Under the pieces are notes generated by a model. That model saw only the letters and a list, made by a program, of their open reading frames with translations. It had not been told where the DNA came from and did no database searches. A stretch of 64,000 nucleotides of DNA from Lucinisca nassula (taxonomy: Eukaryota; Mollusca; Bivalvia; Lucinida; Lucinidae): positions 42,795,124-42,859,123 of the forward strand of contig OY757016.1 in assembly GCA_963580285.1 (NCBI GenBank), given 5' to 3'. Each line of letters begins with the position of its first letter. Position 1 is the stretch's first letter. Positions 42,213 through 52,553 of this stretch are shown here, piece by piece. The position numbers and the translations under genes are program-made.

Positions 42213-42449
42213 CCATTACCAAAACACGCCTATAAAAATACATTGTAAATGTTACCGCCGATAAAAACTAAATTTTTAGATAAAAACGTGATTTTTTTCT
42301 TATTTTGCCTCATCGAGGCGGTTCTAACGAGTACCCACAATCTATATTTGAGCAGAAATAACAAAAAATAATGTTTACCCTTGCAAACCCCAGTTTCACT
42401 ATATAAAAGTGGGGTTCAAGGGGGTCAAAATTAGGTAGGTGTGTTTCCA
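42213..42449 (+). mobile_element. hpMITE lacking the left hairpin arm
   Basis: TTTTTCTTATTTTGCCTCATCG runs straight into GAGGCGGTTCTAACGAGTAC, so the left arm is deleted. Termini CATTACCAAAACACGCC and GTAGGTGTGTTTCC. Confidence 0.8.
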
Positions 42450-43222
42450 ATCCGATTTAAAATTCAGGAAAAGATGAAGTTGGTAGAGAATAGTGGAACT
42501 CAGATAGCCTAGCAGCCAACACTGACTACAAAAGGCAGTGAATTTTGCAATTCTGAATCTCCATAATACCCAAATGCCTCCTATAAAGTTAAGATTCAAG
42601 CCGACTGCTCGTTCGGGAGAAGTGAAGTTGTGGTTTGAAGATTTTTATGATTGAGGTCATCAAAGATATCTTGACGAAACGATTTAGCAATTGTGTTTCT
42701 TACACGTTTTTCAATGACATATAGAGTTTTTCTCAGTGAAATCGAAATCCGATATTGTCACTGTTTCAAACAGTGACTGTTTCAAACAGTGACTGATATC
42801 AATTTTATTTTTCACTGTTTGGGACTACTCTTTTCTCGAAATTTCCATTGTCAGATGATTGAAAATTAATGAACTGTATAAGAATTGACGTTTACCACGT
42901 TCACACGTCCCGAGGACGTTAATGACGTCATTTTCGACGCTGACGTCACATATTTTGTCGCGCGACGTAAGATCTGTCCGCACCTTCTTTCGGAAACTAA
43001 TGTCTCATTATATCAGTAACCATTCATAGAAATGTCATCCAGAGCTAATTCCCAGGTGCAAACTTTTAGTTTACACCCACTACTATACCCAGTAAATACG
43101 TTGGACACCACTAAATTGATTGACGCGAAACGGCCAGGAACAAAGTTAGTTTTCTCTGAGGGTGAGTGACGCGATTATTGAAGCTAAATATTGCCGTTTT
43201 GAAACATGTAAGAAACAGAAAA
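42450..43222. other. Intron DNA with fragments of a degenerate tandem repeat
   Basis: GAATCTCCATAATACC and ATGCCTCCTATAAAG mark one unit of the 43390-49805 array near 42545-42600. CAGTGACTGTTTCAAA is duplicated near 42763-42792. No exon seen. Confidence 0.5.
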
Positions 43223-43378
43223 TGTTTTTTTTTAGTGTAAGATCAAATTTTATTTCAATCCTGAACACCAAAACACCAAAACTGGTATTTTCACTCGTGG
43301 CTACGCCACTTGTGAAAATACTGGTTTTGTTATTCATTCGGTGAATTAAAATTCGATCTTACACTGAAAAAATCAAAT
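43223..43378. mobile_element. Fold-back FB5
   Basis: The arms TTAGTGTAAGATC.AATTTTA and CCAAAACTGGTATTTTCAC surround the GTGGCTACGCCAC centre. Confidence 0.75.
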
Positions 43379-43917
43379 ATTCGCTATGTCTCCACGTCGC
43401 GCCAATGCCTTCAACCAAGTTTAGGCTAAATTCAATACTCCGTTACAGAGTGGATGCTCTTTGAATATTTCTGTTGCGTCCATCTTGGATATTAGAACGG
43501 AATGATTTTAATAAGTTTGAATCCCCATGTCACCTAGTACCTCTTACCATGTTTCGACTCAATTCGACTTACCATCCAGGAGGTGATGTGATTTAATGTT
43601 CAAAATTGTCAAAATTGCGACATGTTTAGATATCGGGATGGAAAAAAGCAATTTTGAATTTCCATATGACCCTAATAACTCCTAATTAGTTGAAAATCAG
43701 CCGCTTCTGGTAGACATGCCGTTTAAAGAATTTCCAGGTGGTCAACTTGAATATCGAAATGGAACGATTTGAGCAATTCTGAATGTTCATGTCGACCCGA
43801 TGGCTCCAATAATGTTTCCGATAAAGCAAACCTTCGGTTCCGAAAGATGTTGTTTATATAATTTCAAAATAGCGGCCGCAATCTTGGACATAAGAACAGA
43901 AAGATTATTTGAATTTT

Positions 43918-44383
43918 TGTTAAGAAATAGATTAGCTCTAACTGTGATTTGTTGAGTACTAAATCACAGTTTGGAGGTCAGTTGTAAAGTAGACAAATCA
44001 CGAGCGCGTCTACTTATAACTGACCGACACACTGTGATTTATTACTCAACAAATCACAACCTAGAGATGATCTTTTTCGATTCTAACAGGCTGAAAATCG
44101 GCAACATGCTATTGTTTCCTTCTTCAAAATCTCATAACTTTTCGCCATTGTTAGAAGAAATCCCGTTAAAATTATCGACTGAAAAACATGCATTTATATC
44201 CTATCCTAACGTTTTCGATGCGACAAAATGACGTTTCACCGTCTACCGACAAGGAAATCGACTAGTGACTTCATAAATTTGAAGTTTTTAATGACGTCAC
44301 TCGTTACGCTCTTCCTTGCCGTGATTTGTTGCAGAATAAAACAGTCATTTTACATTGCCTATACAGGCGCTGTGTTAGAATCC
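43918..44383. mobile_element. Palindromic MITE, copy 2
   Basis: Same as 11858-12341, from TTAAGAAATAGATTAGCTC to CTGTGTTAGAAT. The palindrome centre has lost one arm segment (CACGAGCGCGTCTAC). Confidence 0.8.
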
Positions 44384-44618
44384 CTATTTTGCACCAAAGC
44401 ATCCAATCAAATTTCTGCTCTAATCGACGTTTGGTACAGAAGAAGATATTGATTAAAGGGTTTTAAAAGGCCCGGTGGTCAGCTTGGATATCTGAATGGA
44501 ACGATGTAAGCAGTTCTGAACTGAGATGTCGCCCTGATGCTGCCCATCAAGATTCAGCTATATCCAACAATCAGTAAGCGAGTAGATACTGTTGAAATTG
44601 TTTAAAGATTACAGTCAT

Positions 44619-44767
44619 CCCAGCAGGCACACGTCGCTAGGACAACGTCAAATCAACGTCGGTGCAACGTCATGACGTTGCACCGACGTTGATGTGACGT
44701 TGTATTAACGTCATGACGTTGTACCGACGTCGATGTGACGTCACTATTACGTCATGTGCCTGCTGGG
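44619..44767. mobile_element. CCCAGCAGG MITE, copy 2
   Basis: Termini CCCAGCAGGC and GCCTGCTGGG. The inside alternates ACGTCGGTGCAACGTCATG and CGACGTTGATGTGACG words, including GTGACGTCAC. Confidence 0.85.
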
Positions 44768-44807
44768 ATGTCGGTCAACCTGAATACCGGAACGGAACGA
44801 AATTTTA

Positions 44808-45121
44808 CCGGCCCCGATAGCTCAGTTGGTAGAGTGTCTGCTCCGGGGAACGGGAGGTCACGGGTTCGATCCCGGGCCGCGACATACCAATGTCGTTAAA
44901 AATGGTACTAGCTGCTCCTCGCTTGGCAGTCAGATTTACGGGGTAGAGCTAGGACTGGTCGACCCAGTGTCAGGATAATGTGACTGGGTGTGGAATCATG
45001 TAATGTGTCTGGGACATGATACTTCAGTGAGGCAGCACTAGAAAAGTGAGCATTGAGCTCCCTGTCGCAGCCAGACACCGTCGTGATATGACTGAAAAAT
45101 TGTTGAAAGCGACGTTAAAAG
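44808..45121 (+). mobile_element. SINE-C
   Basis: The tRNA-like head is GATAGCTCAGTTGGTAGAG (A box) and GGGTTCGATCCCGGGCC (B box). The body is CTTGGCAGTCAGATTTACGG, GACTGGTCGACCCAGTGTCA and a GTCGCAGCCAGACACCG segment, with a GCGACGTTAAAA end. A PLE tail joins directly at 45121. Confidence 0.85.
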
Positions 45122-45505
45122 TAGAAGTAAAACAAAGATCAGGAATCGATACAATTAACTTACTCAACCCATCAAAGACACCAAAGGGAAAGAAACACAA
45201 ACATTAAGCTTCCAGACCATAATGGAAACCTAAACAAAGGAAGGCCATAAGGACAGTTACTTTCCCACAAAATGGCTATATGGCCATCCAAAATAAAAAG
45301 ACACAAGTGATACACACAGTAAGTAACAAACAACACCATAAATAAACCGCCACAGAAGAACCGCCTTGGAACGGTCAGTGGAATGATTTCCACTGGGGGC
45401 TTAAATCGATTTTACGTGGCCACAATCCTCGCCCTTACTTCCGTAGCGATTTAGACAAATAATTTGTTCAGTCCGCATGAAGGCCTCCTAACTCAACAGT
45501 GCATC
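45121..45505 (-). mobile_element. PLE tail
   Basis: From GTAGAAGTAAAACAAAG to TGAAGGCCTCCTAACTCAAC. Non-coding 3' region only, abutting the SINE-C end. Confidence 0.8.
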
Positions 45506-45704
45506 AGTGCAGTGTTAAGCCCGAATTCACACGCACACCGGAACGGAACAATCTAAGCAATTCTGAATCTCAATTTCGCCCTTATGCCTCCCATGAAGTT
45601 TAAGCTAAATATAACCGGTCCTTGTAGATATCGTAGTTAGCCGCGGTTATCTTGAACATTTGAACAAAACGATTGTCGGAATTTTGAACCTTTATTATGC
45701 TTTG

Positions 45705-46003
45705 TTTGTTTGATTTGAGGTTTAACGTCCAAGTCAACACTGTATAGGCCATGTTGGAGACGTTGCTTCCAATTTTGTGGGACTTTTACCCGACATTGAG
45801 ATGAAATGACATCTCAAGCCCTGTCGCCCAATGAAACCAATAGGGTTTATAAGCATGGACGGTCAGAGTTGCACCCCTTTGCATGGGCAGGCTTAGATCC
45901 TCTAAGCTGTTTACTAGTACTTGTGTGTGATCGGTTTCAGTTCTTCGTGAAAGCATCATGCAGCCCATACATTTCTTCAAGCCCCGATGGGCGGGGGCCC
46001 GAA
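45705..46003 (-). mobile_element. SINE-A
   Basis: Complete, from GTTTGTTTGATTTGAGG to TTCTTCAAGCCCCGATGGGC. Confidence 0.85.
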
Positions 46004-46198
46004 TCTCTATTATGCACTGTTGCCTCCAATCGAATTTCTGCACAGTCCGACTTTCCTTCTTGGCTATCGGAACAGAACGATTTAAACAATTCTGAATAGC
46101 CACCCTTATGCCTCCCATCTAGTTTCAATGGAACAATAAACCAGAAAGAATTAAACGTAAGACGCTCATTCAAAAAATATTGTAAAGGTGGACTTAAA

Positions 46199-47359
46199 AT
46201 GATTGATATACAAAAATTTATGCAAGCACAGAAAGTGACCTGGATAAAAAGAATATTAGACCCTAACAATAAGACCATTCTAAATGAGATATATTTACAC
46301 AGGCTTAGAAAGTTCGGCGGTGCTCTTTATTTTGAATGCAATGTTAATCAAAATGACATTTTAAATAATTTTAAGAAAAATGACTTTTTCACAGACATAC
46401 TTTTAGCCTTGAAATTAGTTAACTATAAAGATGTTATACTTGATTACAGTAATGAAATAATATGGAATAATTCAAATATTAAAGCTGGAAACAGAACATT
46501 ATATTATAAAAACTGGTCTCAGTTAGGTATTAAATATATAAAAGATATTTACAATTATACACAACGAAAACTACATACATTTGAAAAATTAGAAGAACTA
46601 TACAAAATACCAAATCATGATTATCTTAAGTATATAAGTCTCGTTCGGAGTATACCAAATATTTGGAAGTCTCGACTTAAACAAGAAAATGGTCATGTTC
46701 CATTAAAGCCAACATTGTTAAATCTACTTGTCTGTGTTAAACAAACTAATAAATTTGTCTATAACGTCTTACTACAGCTTGATAGCATTGAAATGACCAA
46801 ATCAGAACAAAAATGGAGCAACATCTTTTCAGATGAGGAATTGAACTGGAAAATCATATATATCACGCCTTTTGTCATTACATCTGATACAAAACTAAGA
46901 GAATTCCAATACAAATATCTGAAAAGAATAATCCCCTCAAATAACTTTTTGAATAAATGCAAGCTAATAAGTTCATCTCTGTGCGATTTCTGTAATATGG
47001 AAATCGAAACGCTCAATCATCTGTTTTGGGAGTGCAGGCATGTGCAGGTTTTTTGGACGCAGCTTAGAAATTTTCTCTTTGTTAATAGGATAGAATTAGA
47101 TGTGACTTTAAGAACAATAACTTTCGGCATAAAAGAGCAATATACAGATAAATCCAATATTAAAAATTACATAATTTTAATTGCTAAATATTATATATTT
47201 CTAAATAAATACTATCGATCAATTCCAAATTTACAAACTTTTAAAATTCATATGAAAAAAAGATTGCAAATTGAAAAAGAAATAGCTCTTATGAAAGACA
47301 AACTTTTTGAATTTGAAAGACAATGGGGAAATGTTATGAACGTATTTGAACTAGTTTAA
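46199..47359 (+). CDS. C-terminal fragment of a Tx1/L1-like ORF2 protein
   Basis: 386 codons without a break. The segment lies beyond the RT domain of an L1-type ORF2. Its recognisable feature is a zinc-knuckle-like CDFCNMEIETLNHLFWECRH (about residues 261-280), followed by VFWTQL, as in the zf-RVT region at the end of these proteins. A conserved-looking KPTLLNLL lies before it and a basic coiled C-terminus (KKRLQIEKEIALMKD) after. Coding similarity extends upstream to about 46130 in another frame; a run of six A near 46175 suggests a 1-nt shift. No endonuclease or RT remains, so the protein is inactive. Confidence 0.75.
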   Translation: MIDIQKFMQAQKVTWIKRILDPNNKTILNEIYLHRLRKFGGALYFECNVNQNDILNNFKKNDFFTDILLALKLVNYKDVILDYSNEIIWNNSNIKAGNRTLYYKNWSQLGIKYIKDIYNYTQRKLHTFEKLEELYKIPNHDYLKYISLVRSIPNIWKSRLKQENGHVPLKPTLLNLLVCVKQTNKFVYNVLLQLDSIEMTKSEQKWSNIFSDEELNWKIIYITPFVITSDTKLREFQYKYLKRIIPSNNFLNKCKLISSSLCDFCNMEIETLNHLFWECRHVQVFWTQLRNFLFVNRIELDVTLRTITFGIKEQYTDKSNIKNYIILIAKYYIFLNKYYRSIPNLQTFKIHMKKRLQIEKEIALMKDKLFEFERQWGNVMNVFELV

Positions 47360-47372
47360 GGCAGCACCCTCC

Positions 47373-47376
47373 TCTC

Positions 47377-47421
<45 letters not shown>
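47373..47421. repeat. (CT)n microsatellite in the L1-like 3' UTR
   Basis: About 23 CT units directly after the ORF stop. Confidence 0.95.
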
Positions 47422-47424
<3 letters not shown>

Positions 47425-47762
47425 GCCCATCTAGTGTTCTCATCTCGTTATCTTATTACCTCTTTTTTTGTATTAATTTATTTATTTGTTTATATACCTA
47501 TCTGTTACTTCTCTTTTTCCCTTATCAACTATATAATGTTGTTTCATGTTATGGAAAATGGTTCTTTTTCATCATATGTAGGTCAACTGCAGTTTTGTAT
47601 ATTTAGGATGATTTGTTATTCTTTAAAAATGTCGTAGTTTGTATGGTATGTTTATTTCATGTAACCTGTTACAATAAAAATTAATAACAAAAATAAAAGT
47701 TTCAATCTAACTTTTGTCTCGAGAGGATTGGTCGTTTAAAGAATTTCAAGATTACCCCCAGA

Positions 47763-47925
47763 AGCCTCCGTAGTGTAGTTCTTATGCTACTCGCCTTGTA
47801 AACCTGGGATCGCATGATCGATCCCGGACATCTCCAGACTTTCGGATGATTTTTTTAACCGAGGTCCCGTCTCCGTATGACCTTAGCTGTTGGTGGGACG
47901 TAAAACTAAAACATTCACTCTGAAG
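47763..47925 (+). mobile_element. SINE-D
   Basis: GCCTCCGTAGTGTAGTTC, CTACTCGCCTTGTAAACC, CATGATCGATCCCGG, GCTGTTGGTGGGACGTAAAA. Confidence 0.85.
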
Positions 47926-48190
47926 TTTACACCCCATGTGAACGGAACAGTTTATGTAATGCTGTATCTCCGTGTCGCTCATATGCAATGGTTTACCTCT
48001 TATCAAGTTTCAGATAAATTTAGCAATCGGTTCTGGTAGATATCGTCTATAAACTTTCAAAATGCCACCAGGCGACCATCGTGGACCATTTAAACAGAAG
48101 TTTTTGTTTTTCAATTTGATTATACAATTAGCACATATTCATTCGATTAAATTTCTGCTCAATCCGACTTTCGGTTAAGGAGGTGATGTC

Positions 48191-48443
48191 CATCACGAAA
48201 ACACGCCTATATAGCTTTGACCACCTCGAACCCCAATTTTATACAGTAAAACTGGGGTTTGCAGGGGTATACATTATTTTTTTTATTTCTGCTCAACACA
48301 TAGATTGTGGGTACTCGTTAGAACAGCCTCGACGAGGCGGTTCTAACGGGTACCCACAATCTATGTTTTGAGGGAGGCGGTTCTAAAGAGTATTTTTCAT
48401 TTTTTTGGTGGCAAAATTTACTATGTATTTGTATAGGCGTGTC
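48191..48443 (-). mobile_element. hpMITE, with partial second arm
   Basis: The hairpin is followed by a further GAGGGAGGCGGTTCTAAAG (about 48370-48390), again a duplicated arm piece. Confidence 0.8.
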
Positions 48444-48563
48444 AAGACTTTCAAGATGGCGAACGTAGTTTGCAATTAAGTTTAATCTAAATCAAATTTT
48501 TGATTCGAAGCGAGATGCAGTTTGAAGAATTTCAAAATGGCCGCCATGGCGTCCATCTTAGAT

Positions 48564-48682
48564 TTATTTATTTATCAGAAATTTCATGACACATACATAT
48601 ATACTATATGTACATATCAATAGGCCATTGGATTGCATCGTCGCATTACCCCATCTCTCTCTTGCAGCGTCGCATATTAACC

Positions 48683-48763
<81 letters not shown>

Positions 48764-49067
48764 TACATCCAACCTCTCACAGAATCATGAATACACACAG
48801 CTGTAAATTACCCTTAAAGAAGATTTTCACTGACTATCTCAACAAGTCTATTTGAATCTTAGACTTGCGAAATTATACTATGAGCAGGTGTATTCTTACT
48901 GTACTCGTACATAAATATGTATTTTGTATACAAATAGTACAACCACTGCAGTACCGTCATGGAGAGGATAAATTTAGGCCATGCCTACATCCAATCCAAT
49001 GACATATTGATATGTACATATAGTATATGTTTATGTGTCATGAAATTTCTAATAAATAAATAAATAA
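48564..49067. mobile_element. 504-bp inverted-repeat insertion with 13-bp target duplication
   Basis: The left arm reads ATTTCATGACACATACATAT and ACTATATGTACATATCAAT; the right arm is its complement (ATTGATATGTACATATAGTA, TATGTTTATGTGTCATGAAA), ending in AATAAATAAATAAATA. The centre contains about 90 bp of (CT)n (48670-48760). GTCCATCTTAGAT flanks it exactly (48551-48563 and 49068-49080). Confidence 0.85.
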
Positions 49068-49925
49068 GTCCATCTTAGATATTCGAAAGGAATGATTTTA
49101 GCCATTCTGAATTTCCATGTCGGCCTGATACCTCCCATCAAGTTTCAGCTCAACCCGGCTTTCAGTCCAGGAGATGTCGTTTAAAACAAATTCAAGAATG
49201 CGGCTAACTTCGGTATCAGAACGGGACAATTTTAATAATCAATATTACCATTGTCCCATAAGGTTTCTGCTAAATTGAACATTCCGTTCGGGAAATGTCG
49301 TTTGAAGAATTTCAAGATCTTCGATATCGCACCAAACGACATTCTGAATCCCATGTCTCCCCAGTAGCTCCCCCCAAGTTTCAGAAAAATCTGACTTTCG
49401 GTTCTGAAATGTCGCTGGTTGGACATCGGAATTAAACGATAGCAGCAATTCTGAATCACCATGTTGTTCCGATGCTTTCCATCAATGATGCCGAGATGCA
49501 TCACATTAAGTCTACGCCCAATCAGACTTTCCGTTTAGGAGGAGATGTCCTTTGAAAAATTTCGTGACAGTTGCCATGTCGTCCTTATCGGACATCGGAA
49601 CTTTTAACAATTTTAACAGTTTTGCAACTACATGACGCTGTAATGCGTCCTACAATTATAAGCTAAATCCGACATACGATTCTGGAAGAGATATTAAATT
49701 GTGAATTTAACGACAGACGATCTGTGGACGGACGACTGACGAACGATGGACAAGAGGCCACGGCATATGCTGGCCTTGAGCTAAGCTTAGCTACAGGCGA
49801 GCTTAAACATAATACGTCAAAATGTTTTTGTGACCACCTATATGAAACCAGCAACTTGTGTTAAGCAGGCCTGGATTAAGTTTCCGAAAAAGGCAAATGC
49901 ATTAAAAGCTCGTCGACAGAATTAT

Positions 49926-50026
49926 GCTTATATGATTTTGTTTTGGATAGCCAATGGTGTCTCTGATGGGAGCTGTCGGGCAATTGTATCGATTCCTGAT
50001 CATTGCCTTATCTTCTATTTATAGTC
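49926..50026 (+). mobile_element. PLE tail fragment
   Basis: TTTTGTTTTGGATAGCCAA joins to TGGTGTCTCTGATGGGAGC with about 100 bp of the usual tail deleted. It ends TCGATTCCTGATCATTGCC. Confidence 0.75.
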
Positions 50027-50145
50027 GGAAGTGAACGTGACAAAATTACTTTATTCAAACTGACAGGGGTGATGTAGTAACAGCAATTATTCTTATTCAC
50101 AAATGTCGTGGCAAAATTAGCTTATTCATCAAGGCAATGGTTTAC

Positions 50146-50315
50146 CTCTTCTAAACCCTGTGTTTCCGAATGGATTTTCGTAGAAAAATCTATCGCCAAG
50201 CTTCAGTCTTCGAAACTGGTTTCCAATGATGCAGGCATTGGTTGGGCCAACAACACCCCCGGGGACAGGTTGCTCGGTGATGGAACCAGCAAATACGTCT
50301 ATATCTTGTGGATCT
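50146..50315 (-). CDS. Animal haem peroxidase, internal exon
   Basis: A 170-bp exon between acceptor TTTTGCTTACTTCAG (ending 50316) and donor AGAAGAG|GTAAAC (50145 downward). It encodes DPQDIDVFAGSITEQPVPGG, VVGPTNACIIGNQFRRLKLG and DRFFYENP. This is the peroxidase signature block DIDl..G...E.p..g..vGPT..cii..QF..l..GDRF.ye, close to certain for the superfamily of haem enzymes that oxidise substrates with hydrogen peroxide. The catalytic and proximal His lie in earlier exons not found in this window. It ends in phase 1, matching the start of 41910-42012. Peroxinectin-like, chorion and thyroid-type members share this block, so the subgroup is open. Confidence 0.9.
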
Positions 50316-50369
50316 CTGAAGTAAGCAAAATATGGCCACACTAATATGTTTAGGACTCCACTGGAAACA

Positions 50370-50647
50370 CATTACGAAAGCACGCCTATACAAATGCATT
50401 GTAAACTTTACCGCCGAAAAAGCGAACATTTTAAGACGATAAATTGTGACATTGTTCTTAATTCTGCTCAAAATATAGATTGTGGATAAACGTTAGAACC
50501 GCCTCATCGGGGCGGTTCTAACGAGTACCAACAATTTTATTTTAGAGCAGAAATAAGAAAAATAATGTATATCCCTGTAAACCCCAGTTTTACTATATAA
50601 AATGGGGTTCAATGGGTTCAAAATAATATAGGTTTGTTTTCGTGATG
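50370..50647 (+). mobile_element. hpMITE, 55 bp upstream of a peroxidase exon
   Basis: Complete. CATTACGAAAGCACGCC...GGTTTGTTTTCGTGATG, hairpin AACCGCCTC-ATC-GGGGCGGTT. Confidence 0.85.
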
Positions 50648-50841
50648 ATGAAAATTTGTTCTGGACAGGAGTAGCTATAACCCCTAAACTGTTTGTTACA
50701 ACGCAAGACACAATGTAGCATAGTAAAAATTTATAGGGATACCTTCTTGATCATTTCTCAATACATGGTTTCTAATAAGTCTCACAAAAAAAATAAACCA
50801 GAATACTTCAGCGTAACAGCGTCAAGAATAGCAAGAATATA

Positions 50842-51062
50842 CACCACAACCTCTTAATAAAACTATTAATGGGATTCAAAGCAGAAACAGCGTTAGTTAA
50901 ACAACCGTGTTATATCCAAACAAAAATGTATAGATTATATAGAAAAAATGACCATTTATGGTCATTTTTCTATATAATCTATACATTTTTGGGATCCATC
51001 TTCAAACCGTGTTATATCCAAAACCGTGTTATAATGAACCGTGTTATAACGAGGTTGTGGTG
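50842..51062. mobile_element. CACCACAACCTC MITE with TA flanks (Tc1/mariner-type?)
   Basis: CACCACAACCTC and GAGGTTGTGGTG are exact terminal inverted repeats with TA on both sides. Inside are three CCGTGTTATA(T/A) repeats and a 72-bp palindrome (50920-50991; AAAATGTATAGATTATATAG arms). Confidence 0.8.
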
Positions 51063-51112
51063 TATAAACAGCCGTCAACTTGATATTGTACAAACGTTTT
51101 TGTGTGATTTAG

Positions 51113-51350
51113 CACTATGAAAACACACCTGTACCAATACAATGTAATTTTTTACCGCTGGAAAAACGAAAATTTTAAGATGTAAAGTTGCATTACTTAT
51201 CAAATTTCTGCTCAAATATAAATTATGGGTACGCGTCTGAAACGCCTCACCGAGGCAGTTTTAACGAGGACCCACATATTTATACTAGAGCAGAAATAAG
51301 GAAAATAAGGTTCACCCCTGTTTACACCAGTTTTCCTTTATTTAAATGAT
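51113..51350 (+). mobile_element. hpMITE, 3'-truncated by a PLE
   Basis: CACTATGAAAACACACC start, hairpin AACGCCTC-ACC-GAGGCAGTT. Stops in the second hairpin where PLE sequence begins. Confidence 0.75.
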
Positions 51351-51777
51351 TTTTGTATTCTCGGAGATGTTGCACTGATGCGTTAGGAGGCTTTCATGCG
51401 GACTGAACAAATTATTTGTCTAAAACGCGACCGAAGTAAGGGTGAAGGTTGTAGCTGCGTTAAATCGATTAAAGCCCTTTCCCCACCCCCTGCCCCAGTG
51501 GAATTCGTTTCACTTACCGTTCCAACGCGGTTCTTCTGTCGTGGTTTATTTTTGTTATGGATTGTCATTGAGTATGTGTTTCGCTTATATTATTTTGTTT
51601 TGAATAGCCAGTTGGCCATTTTATGGGAAAGTAACTGTCCTTTTGGTTTTCCGCTAATGAGGTTTCCATTAGGGTCTAGTTATTTCCTGTTTGTGTTTCT
51701 TTCCCTTTGGTATCGCTGATGGGAGCTTTGGGTTAATTGTATCGATTCCTGATCATTGACTTCACTTCTATATTTTA
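51351..51777 (+). mobile_element. PLE tail
   Basis: From TCGGAGATGTTGCACTGATG to CATTGACTTCACTTCTA. Lies exactly between two hpMITEs. Confidence 0.8.
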
Positions 51778-51778
51778 T

Positions 51779-52094
51779 CATTACGCAAACACGCCTATAC
51801 AAATACATTGCCACCTTTATCACCGAAAAAATGAAAATTTTAAGATGAAAAATTGTGATATTTTTCTTATTTCTGCTCAATATATAGATTGTGATATTTA
51901 TCTTATTTCTGCTCAAAATATAGATTGATGGCACTCGTTAGAACCGCCTCATCGAGGCGGTTCTAACGAGTGCCCACAATCGATATTTTAGAGCAGAAAT
52001 AAGAAAAATAAGGTTTACCCCCTGAAACCCCAGTTTTACTATATTAAAGTGAGGTTTAAGGGGATCAGAATTATATAGGCGTGTTTTCGAGATG
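51779..52094 (+). mobile_element. hpMITE with small internal duplication
   Basis: TTATTTCTGCTCAA.ATATAG is present twice in a row (about 51868-51925) before the normal hairpin. Ends CATTACGCAAACACGCC and GGCGTGTTTTCGAGATG. Confidence 0.85.
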
Positions 52095-52106
52095 TGATTG
52101 ATTTAC

Positions 52107-52411
52107 TGTTTTGGGTCAATGTGGGTCATTTTTTGTCGACTCCCAGAGAAAGGGAGAAAAGAGATAGAAGAGATAGGGAAGATGAAAGTGAGGGAAAGAG
52201 GAGAAATAAGAAAATGAATGGAAGAGTAGAAACAGAAGAAATAACAGAACTCCCCCTCTACACTTACTTCCTGAAAGGACAACAGGCCTGTAAGCCAATA
52301 TCCGTTGGATGCCCCAGTGACACAAGATATATGCCATCTTTACCACACCCAACCACCCCAGTAAAATTGGGTTCCTGAGGGTCAAAATTAATTAGGCGTG
52401 TTCTTGTGATA
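52107..52411 (-). repeat. Inverted copy of the 23216-23710 repeat, plus hpMITE end
   Basis: GACTCCCAGAGAAAGGGAG to CCACACCCAACCACCCC (52107-52357) matches the unit at 23.2-23.7 kb, here without the SINE. The last 55 bp (GGGTCAAAATTAATTAGGCG) are an hpMITE right end. Confidence 0.7.
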
Positions 52412-52553
52412 AACATAGCTGGCACGAAATAATACCCTTGGGATATATATTTTTATCAGTAATATTTTTTGTTTGTTTTCAAGATGATGTCTTCAACTTT
52501 ATTTGCAAGTACTCATGTTGTGTATAACGTGTTGTGTATAACGTGTTGTGTAT

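Larger units (their letters stand above)
46130..47697 (+). mobile_element. Tx1/L1-like LINE, 5'-truncated, with 9-bp target duplication
   Basis: The insert is flanked by AGTTTCAAT (46121-46129 and 47698-47706). It holds the ORF2 C-terminus, a CT microsatellite, and a 3' UTR ending ACAATAAAAATTAATAAC and AAAAATAAAA. A short A-rich end and short TSD are expected of L1-type retrotransposition. The target is a unit of the degenerate array. Confidence 0.8.
43390..49805 (+). repeat. Degenerate ~150-bp tandem array, host for many insertions
   Basis: Units share CATCTTGGATAT, GGAACGATTTAAGCAATTCT, GAATC.CCATGTCG, TGCCTCCCATCAAGTTT and GATGTCGTTTAAAGAATTTC. The array is interrupted by ten or so elements listed separately and ends with GGACGGACGACTGACGAACG and a GAGCTAAGCTTAGCTACAGG stretch (about 49727-49800). 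It belongs to the same broad type as the cores at 15556 and 25497 and fills most of one peroxidase intron. Confidence 0.65.

Noticed and set aside
44812..44884. A functional tRNA gene
   Set aside because: The tRNA-like part runs directly into the SINE-C body; no terminator T-run follows it.
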